Assembly (NCBI GenBank): GCA_027031185.1
Contig: JALVEF010000292.1
Coordinates: forward strand, 1-10,225
Source: Saprospiraceae bacterium
GTDB taxonomy: Bacteria; Bacteroidota; Bacteroidia; Chitinophagales; Saprospiraceae
Length of the DNA stretch: 10,225 bases
Reading direction: 5' to 3'
In this document: positions 6,901 to 10,225 of the stretch, piece after piece
Position numbering within the stretch: position 1 is the stretch's first letter
How the letters are laid out: each line of letters begins with the position of its first letter
Made by a program: the position numbers and the translations under genes
The notes under the pieces: model-generated
What the model saw: the letters and a program-made list of their open reading frames with translations, nothing else
Told to the model about the DNA's origin: nothing
Database searches by the model: none

Positions 6901-9040
6901 CATTGTTGGTATCGGTAGCCGTGACACTGTATGTGCCCGCGGTACTGACTTGAACCGAAGCACCGGATGCGGTGAAGCCATTGGGGCCGGACCAGGCAAA
7001 TGTAGCACTATTGGCATTGGCTGTGGCGGTTAGTGTCACCGCGGTTGTATTACAGTTGAGCGAACCGGAAGCGGTTGCCGTGACATCCGGGGCCAGCGTG
7101 TCTATCGGCACAAATACATCGGCTTCATTCTGACAACCATTGGCGGGATCCGTCACCAAGACTACATAAGTGCCCGGCAGATTTACCACTACCGAGGCCC
7201 CCGTGGCACTAAATGAGCCGGGTCCGGACCACGAGAAGGTAGCACCAGATGCCGCTGAAGTAGCAGTCAAGGCTACGGTCGAACTGGCACAGGTAATAGC
7301 ACCGGAGGCTGTGGCCGAGATATCAGGTAAAGCCTGATCTGCTGCCACATCCACCTGGGCGGATGCACTGCACTGATTGGCCTGATCCACGATGGTCAGG
7401 AAGTAAGTGCCTTCCAGGGAGACCGTTACCGGATTTTCGTTGGAGGAGAAGTTGTTCGGGCCGGACCACATGTACTGGGGATTAGAAGCGGATGTGGTGG
7501 CCGTCAGCGTGACCGTCGGATTGCCACAGGTCAGCATACCGGAAGCGGCGATGCTGAGTGTAGGCGGTGTATCATCTTGATCTACCATAACGCTGGTGGC
7601 GCTGGTACAGCCGTTGGCCGGATCAGTGACAACGACCGTGTACTGTCCGGGTGTTGAGACGACGGGATTCTGTTCCTGGGAGGTATATCCGTTTGGCCCG
7701 GTCCAGAAATAGAAGGCATTGGGCACATCCGATGTAGCCATCAAAGTAACACTTTGGTTGGCGCACGTCAACGTGCCACCGGTAGCAGATACCGAAGGTG
7801 TGGCCATATCACTTTCCACGGTGACAGAAGCCGAAGCCGAACAGCCGTTGGTAGTATTGACAACCGTCAGGGTATAAGTGCCGTCACTGGCTACAACGGC
7901 AATAGGGGTATTGGCTCCGGAGACAATTATGCCGTTTGTAGTTGTCCACTGGTAGCTAATATCCGGCCCTTGAGATGAGCCGCTTCCATCTACGGTCGTG
8001 GTGGCCGATGCGCATGTGATGGGGTCGGGATTCTGGTTGACAACGGCCATGGGTACATCGGGATCGGCGAACACCACGATATCGGTGGCACTACATCCAT
8101 TGGCATCGGTAACTGTGAGTGAATACGTACCGGGCGCCAAGCCTGTCAATCCCGGGGTGATATCCCCGGTACTCCAATTGTAAAAGTAGGATGGCGTACC
8201 CCCACTGACAGAATAAGCCACCGCCCCGTCATTACCGGCACAGGAGACCGGCTGATACGTGTCTTGGGTCAGTACCAATTCAGAAGGTTCTCCCACGGTG
8301 ATGGGGTCAGAAACTGCGGTCATTCCCATCTGATTGTCGGTCACGGTGACGAAATAAGTGCCGGCTGGAACGCCGGCGATGTCCTCTGTCGTCTGGCCCG
8401 ACGACCAGTTGAACGAATAGCTGCCTGATCCACCCGACACGCTGATATCAATGGCGCCGTCCTGGAATCCGTAGCAGGAGGCATTTTGCACGCTATTGAC
8501 GGTGATGGTCAGGCTGGACGCCGTGGCACAGTTGTTTTGCATCCAGGCGTACAGACCGGCCGTACTCTGCTGGCCGACTTCTTCCAAAATGTAGTCAGGG
8601 CAAATGCCATAGATTGTGGGAAAGTAATTGATATTGTAAGGCCCATTCTGCGAAGCATCATTGATGATTGGATAGGGCGTGCCGTCCACCCAGTTGCCTT
8701 GGGAAGATGGACAGGTCGGTTGGCCGTACAGACAGTCAATGCCGGTAGTCGGATCGCCCTCAATGAAGAAGACCCGGACTTCATTGGTGCCACCGGGGCC
8801 ATACTGATTATACAGTCCTTCCAATGCGCCGGAGTTGTGGTAACTCCAACACGGTCCACACCAGGTAGCCGAGAAATCAAGGAAGACCGTGTATCCCGAA
8901 TCCAAGTAAGCATAAAGATGATGCGTATTGCCATTAATGTCGGTGAGCGTCCAGTCGGGAGCTATACTGCCGTCCGGCAGTTGCGCACCCAGACGCAACG
9001 TCAGTGCAAAGAAAACAAGAAACAGTAGCTTTTTTTTCAT
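3905..9040 (-). CDS. Giant modular T9SS-secreted protein: thioredoxin-like domain, SprB repeats, Ig-like repeats, A-B super-repeats
   Basis: A 1711-residue secreted protein. Order: signal peptide (1-20, ending LGAQ); thioredoxin-like domain (about 21-172) with W60-C-G-P-C64 and the cis-Pro loop NYFP141T; two SprB-type repeats (about 184-250 and 265-325); five Ig-like repeats (about 331-729); two more SprB-like repeats (about 730-885); a linker domain (886-957); three A-B super-repeats (958-1472); a further Ig-like domain (1473-1550); a last SprB repeat (1551-1627, ending TDANGC); T9SS type A sorting domain (about 1636-1711, LYPNPTMGAF to LTVAR). SprB repeats are known from the Flavobacterium gliding adhesin. 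I infer a long surface or released adhesin displaying an N-terminal redox domain; whether that domain is a reductase, an oxidase or structural is unknown. GGAGG sits only one base from the ATG, too close for a normal Shine-Dalgarno. It lies 70 nt downstream of the nuclease gene without a clear promoter or terminator between, so co-transcription is plausible. Confidence 0.93.
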   Translation of the reverse strand: MKKKLLFLVFFALTLRLGAQLPDGSIAPDWTLTDINGNTHHLYAYLDSGYTVFLDFSATWCGPCWSYHNSGALEGLYNQYGPGGTNEVRVFFIEGDPTTGIDCLYGQPTCPSSQGNWVDGTPYPIINDASQNGPYNINYFPTIYGICPDYILEEVGQQSTAGLYAWMQNNCATASSLTITVNSVQNASCYGFQDGAIDISVSGGSGSYSFNWSSGQTTEDIAGVPAGTYFVTVTDNQMGMTAVSDPITVGEPSELVLTQDTYQPVSCAGNDGAVAYSVSGGTPSYFYNWSTGDITPGLTGLAPGTYSLTVTDANGCSATDIVVFADPDVPMAVVNQNPDPITCASATTTVDGSGSSQGPDISYQWTTTNGIIVSGANTPIAVVASDGTYTLTVVNTTNGCSASASVTVESDMATPSVSATGGTLTCANQSVTLMATSDVPNAFYFWTGPNGYTSQEQNPVVSTPGQYTVVVTDPANGCTSATSVMVDQDDTPPTLSIAASGMLTCGNPTVTLTATTSASNPQYMWSGPNNFSSNENPVTVSLEGTYFLTIVDQANQCSASAQVDVAADQALPDISATASGAITCASSTVALTATSAASGATFSWSGPGSFSATGASVVVNLPGTYVVLVTDPANGCQNEADVFVPIDTLAPDVTATASGSLNCNTTAVTLTATANANSATFAWSGPNGFTASGASVQVSTAGTYSVTATDTNNGCTGSADITVTYMEPPIVNCTTVSNVTTAGGSDGVGSATPFGGVPPYVVVLSNGMTQNVANSGDDAVFSGLSAGSYIVTVYDNIQCSATCAFSISEPGCNLTLSGQVMDESCADANDGSIFVSPDGAIGSVTYVWNNGLQGSTIDGLAAGTYTVTATDESGCTATLTLTVNTTQQVTPFFEPIGPFCADAGPVALPDVSLNGISGTWSVNPFNPANGSQDVVFTPDPGQCATTFTMSIEVIPLPTVSAGSYDTLCVDGGTIDLAGTPAGGTFSGPGVSNNTFDPTVAGIGVHQIVYTYQAASGCAGSDTTTLVVLDCGSGDCQNPPTVDAGSPITICAGETAQLSGSFGGGATMITWSGGNGTFDPDANTPNASYTPNPNEVAQGTVILVITTDDPDGNGPCLAAVDEVEITIQPVPDVSAGSYDTLCVDDGAIDLAGTPAGGTFSGPGVSNNTFNPAVAGVGVHTIAYTYQGAAGCAATASTIIVVIDCGSGDCQNPPTVDAGSEQWACANNANYPLMGTIGGSATSATWSGGDGSYIPDNQSLNTVYVASASEIAAGTIVLYLETNDPDGSGPCQAAIDSVILHVNPIPDVYIPDTMICNNDDPIILTGTPAGGTFAGPGISNNTFDPSLTGTGTFTITYTYMAPNACSNTDTASIQVIDCTGCDNPPTISLGTDQVTSCGFIPVPLTATLGGDATEVYWSGGQGSFDPNADTTSVEYIPTPDEVAAGMVTLTATTNDPDGSGPCQAASANVTIVFESIEVGIEVSGQLCCTNDTIALLATASCPNALFSWSGPGGDTGLDSILHVTYVGIFSVTVSCPNGCTTTKSVEVEPCEPISGVEVNVSYDTGFGMATVDSILGGTAPFTFTWMQNGDTLASGTNPKIEDLPTGDYVVIVTDANGCEWEEPFQVIVGVDEPDWAAGLGLYPNPTMGAFTVRLADARPARISVSDAIGQPVVEVKTSQRQAYLDLVDLPPGVYIVRIEVNHQAVYRRLTVAR
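4625..6169 (-). repeat. Three in-frame copies of a two-part (A-B) super-repeat of about 173 codons
   Basis: Unit A carries DTLCVD, then GTPAGGTFSGPGVSNNTF or a close variant, and ends in CGSGDCQNPP. Unit B carries T(V/I)xxG, WSGGxGxFxP, and a closing NDPDGSGPCQAA or variant. Units span residues 958-1130, 1131-1304 and 1305-1472 of the giant protein. A1 and A2 align without gaps at 65 of 82 residues, and long identical DNA runs recur 519 nt apart (for example TTCTGGCAG at 5931 and 5412). The third copy is more diverged. Confidence 0.88.
6854..7801 (-). repeat. Four Ig-like repeats with an exact 79-residue period and one cysteine pair each
   Basis: Residues 414-729 of the giant protein hold four copies of an Ig-like module with the pattern LTC...VTLTAT...W(S/T)GP..F...G.Y.V.VTD..NGC. 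First cysteines are at 426, 505, 584 and 663 (spacing 79 each time); second cysteines at 478, 557, 636 and 715, always 52 after the first. A fifth, more diverged copy precedes them (C343, C400). The cysteines suggest one disulfide per domain. Confidence 0.85.
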
Positions 9041-9110
9041 TCCTCCGATTTTGAGTGTGAAAAATTCCGGCCTGCACGGGAAGCTAGTCCGACGCCGGAG
9101 AATATGCCGG

Positions 9111-9953
9111 TCAGCGCAAATTCCACTGTTGGATGCGCGTGCGATAAAGCGAGTTTTTCAACGGCCATTGTCTGTTATTGACATGCGACTCCAGACTATC
9201 TTCCAAGGCATCATCCAGCGTCGGGAAGAAATCAATGCCGGTGAGTGCTTCTACGGCATCCACGGTCCGGACGTAGTCCGAAAGCGGGCGCGTCGAGACT
9301 TCGTTTGGTATCACAAAGCCAATGGCCTTTTTCTCCGGCCCTTCCAAATCCAGAATGACCTTGTAAAAGTAGCCAGGCACCGTGACCTTGCTTTTTCGGC
9401 CTATGGTGCCCTTGTTATCTTTAAACACCGGTCCGGTGACGATATACAGTTCCTTGTTCATTTTTGCCCAGTCACGGGTGAGCTCTTCTAATTCCCGCCA
9501 GATACCGCCGTTGAAGTTGTGCACCTGGGGGCTGATATTGGACATAAAAAACGTCTCCTCCATAGCGGTTTTATCGAAAGCCATATCGGCAGCGGGCACG
9601 AGATGGCCTTTATCATATCCGGATCCCTTGTAGTCGGCATACGCTGCCGAGCCAGTGGAGACATACGGATCTTCTTCAAACCAATTGGTGCGCTTGGCAT
9701 GGCGCCTCTTGAGTCGCTCAACAGTCAGTCGGTAGGTGACCCATTCGGCCAGCTCATCGTCTTCGCTGTAAGAAAGCGTGTAATAGTGATGCTTGACAAT
9801 TTTGCCCCGTTTGGTGGTGGGCAGCAGTAGGTCGTCCGGATTCTGGCGATACGGGGCCCAATTCCGGAAGCCATAAATCAGGATACCGATAAGCACGACG
9901 ACAAAACCGGCACGTGCGATTTGTGACCCTCCCGAATGCTGACGCTTGACCAT
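9111..9953 (-). CDS. Membrane-anchored DNA/RNA non-specific endonuclease (NUC1 family)
   Basis: The 280-residue product has one N-terminal membrane helix (about 13-29, ARAGFVVVLIGILIYGF) preceded by basic residues, so it is probably anchored with its catalytic part outside the cytoplasm. The rest is a beta-beta-alpha-metal nuclease of the Serratia nuclease/NucA type. GYDKGH117LVPAADM is the DRGH motif with Lys in place of Arg; H117 is the general base. FMSNISPQ (136-143), N148 and E156 in NGGIWRELEE match the Mg-coordinating Asn and following Glu. Activity on DNA and RNA without sequence preference is expected from the family; roles in nutrient scavenging, biofilm DNA turnover or defence against incoming DNA cannot be separated here. 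A start at 9998 is possible in frame but lies upstream of the promoter at 9978-10010, so 9953 is preferred. The giant T9SS protein gene follows 70 nt downstream. Confidence 0.93.
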   Translation of the reverse strand: MVKRQHSGGSQIARAGFVVVLIGILIYGFRNWAPYRQNPDDLLLPTTKRGKIVKHHYYTLSYSEDDELAEWVTYRLTVERLKRRHAKRTNWFEEDPYVSTGSAAYADYKGSGYDKGHLVPAADMAFDKTAMEETFFMSNISPQVHNFNGGIWRELEELTRDWAKMNKELYIVTGPVFKDNKGTIGRKSKVTVPGYFYKVILDLEGPEKKAIGFVIPNEVSTRPLSDYVRTVDAVEALTGIDFFPTLDDALEDSLESHVNNRQWPLKNSLYRTRIQQWNLR

Positions 9954-9977
9954 AGTTTGCAATAACAATTTGCCCTC

Positions 9978-10009
9978 CAAAGGTAGCAATAAAATCAAAT
10001 TATACCCAA
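9978..10009 (-). promoter_or_regulatory. Bacteroidota promoter of the nuclease gene (TTG-N21-TACCTTTG)
   Basis: On the minus strand TTG (10007-10009) is followed after 21 nt by TACCTTTG (9978-9985), a full match to TAnnTTTG. It ends 24 nt before the ATG at 9953, the same layout as the other promoters in this window, and it excludes the upstream in-frame ATG at 9998. Confidence 0.72.
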
Positions 10010-10031
10010 AAACTGCAATATTTCCCTATGC

Positions 10032-10087
10032 GTAACTGTTTAGGCGCTCCTGTTTTTAGCGCAAAAACAGCGGCACCTAAACAGTTA
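10032..10087. repeat. Two-tiered palindromic repeat, copy 2
   Basis: This is the second copy of the element at 3707-3764, in the same orientation. The left arm is GTAACTGTTTAGGCGC, the inner stem and AGCGC loop are identical (10050-10070), and the right arm is GCACCTAAACAGTTA (10073-10087). Differences are a T-to-C change in the left arm and one fewer G in the internal loop; the change still allows G-U pairing only on one strand. Unlike copy 1 it is not followed by a T tract, arguing that it is a dispersed repeat and not simply a terminator. Confidence 0.85.
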
Positions 10088-10155
10088 TCCCCCATTCAGG
10101 CAGCATCTCAGTACCCCGGAGCGTTGTGCCGGTAAGATTGCCCTTATTAGAGAGA

Positions 10156-10189
10156 GTTGGCCCTTTGCTCCGGCAGGGGCCGACTTTTT
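10156..10189 (+). terminator. Terminator-like hairpin near the right edge
   Basis: GTTGGCCC (10156-10163) pairs with GGGCCGAC (10177-10184), eight pairs including one T-G wobble, around a 13-nt loop, and is followed by five T (10185-10189). It points in the plus direction, but no plus-strand gene precedes it in this window, so it may end a short unidentified transcript beginning around 10090, or be coincidental. Confidence 0.5.
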
Positions 10190-10191
10190 CA

Positions 10192-10219
10192 ATGAAAAAT
10201 TAAAAATGAAAAATTAAAA
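10192..10219. repeat. Two tandem copies of a 14-nt AT-rich unit
   Basis: ATGAAAAATTAAAA occurs twice back to back, followed by ATATGG at the window end. It may be longer beyond the edge. Such AT-rich short repeats are frequent in intergenic DNA of this phylum and may form a flexible, promoter-proximal region for a gene beyond the window. Confidence 0.75.
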
Positions 10220-10225
10220 ATATGG

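Noticed and set aside
4625..7801. Regular repeats considered as a CRISPR array or minisatellite
   Set aside because: Periods are 237 and about 519 nt, all multiples of three, and the reading frame runs through; they are protein domain repeats.
8486..9028. A 180-codon plus-strand frame opposite the thioredoxin-like domain
   Set aside because: The minus-strand frame has a signal peptide, WCGPC and a continuous reading frame; the antisense product shows no family features.

Overview
The window looks like chromosomal DNA of a Bacteroidota bacterium, probably of the Saprospiria/Lewinella type; the phylum is well supported, the lower rank is a guess. Two proteins end in type IX secretion (T9SS, Por) type A sorting domains. 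The largest gene encodes SprB-type and Ig-like repeats. Three genes have upstream boxes matching the Bacteroidota promoter element TAnnTTTG, two of them with a TTG element 19-21 nt further upstream. Most starts lack a well-placed Shine-Dalgarno sequence.

Layout. Positions 37-1512 (minus) encode a secreted beta-lactamase-fold serine hydrolase with a T9SS tail. Divergent from it, 1613-1813 (plus) is a 66-residue ORF resembling the C-terminal tail of Rpn/PD-(D/E)XK transposase-like nucleases. A perfect 22-nt palindrome separates it from a convergent RlpA-SPOR gene (1844-2779, minus), which has a textbook promoter. Positions 3004-3414 (plus) encode a small lipoprotein followed by a strong intrinsic terminator.

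Positions 3415-3904 hold no convincing protein gene but are dense in structure: the lipoprotein terminator, a long-range C6/G6 pairing enclosing a GGAA-capped hairpin, an orphan intrinsic terminator, a 58-nt two-tiered palindrome, and a minus-strand terminator for the next gene. The orphan terminator implies a separate transcript, possibly a small RNA.

Positions 3905-9040 (minus) encode a 1711-residue modular secreted protein: signal peptide, thioredoxin-like domain with WCGPC, SprB repeats, Ig-like repeats with regularly spaced cysteine pairs, three copies of a two-part super-repeat of about 173 residues, and a T9SS tail. Upstream and on the same strand, 9111-9953 encodes a membrane-anchored DNA/RNA non-specific endonuclease; the two may be co-transcribed.

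A second copy of the palindrome lies at 10032-10087 in the same orientation, so the nuclease and giant-protein pair is bracketed by direct copies about 6.3 kb apart. The right edge carries another plus-strand terminator-like hairpin and a short AT-rich tandem repeat. Every protein with an assigned role acts outside the cytoplasm (envelope, surface or secreted), so the common theme is cell-surface biology. I see no transposase, integrase, CRISPR array, tRNA or rRNA.
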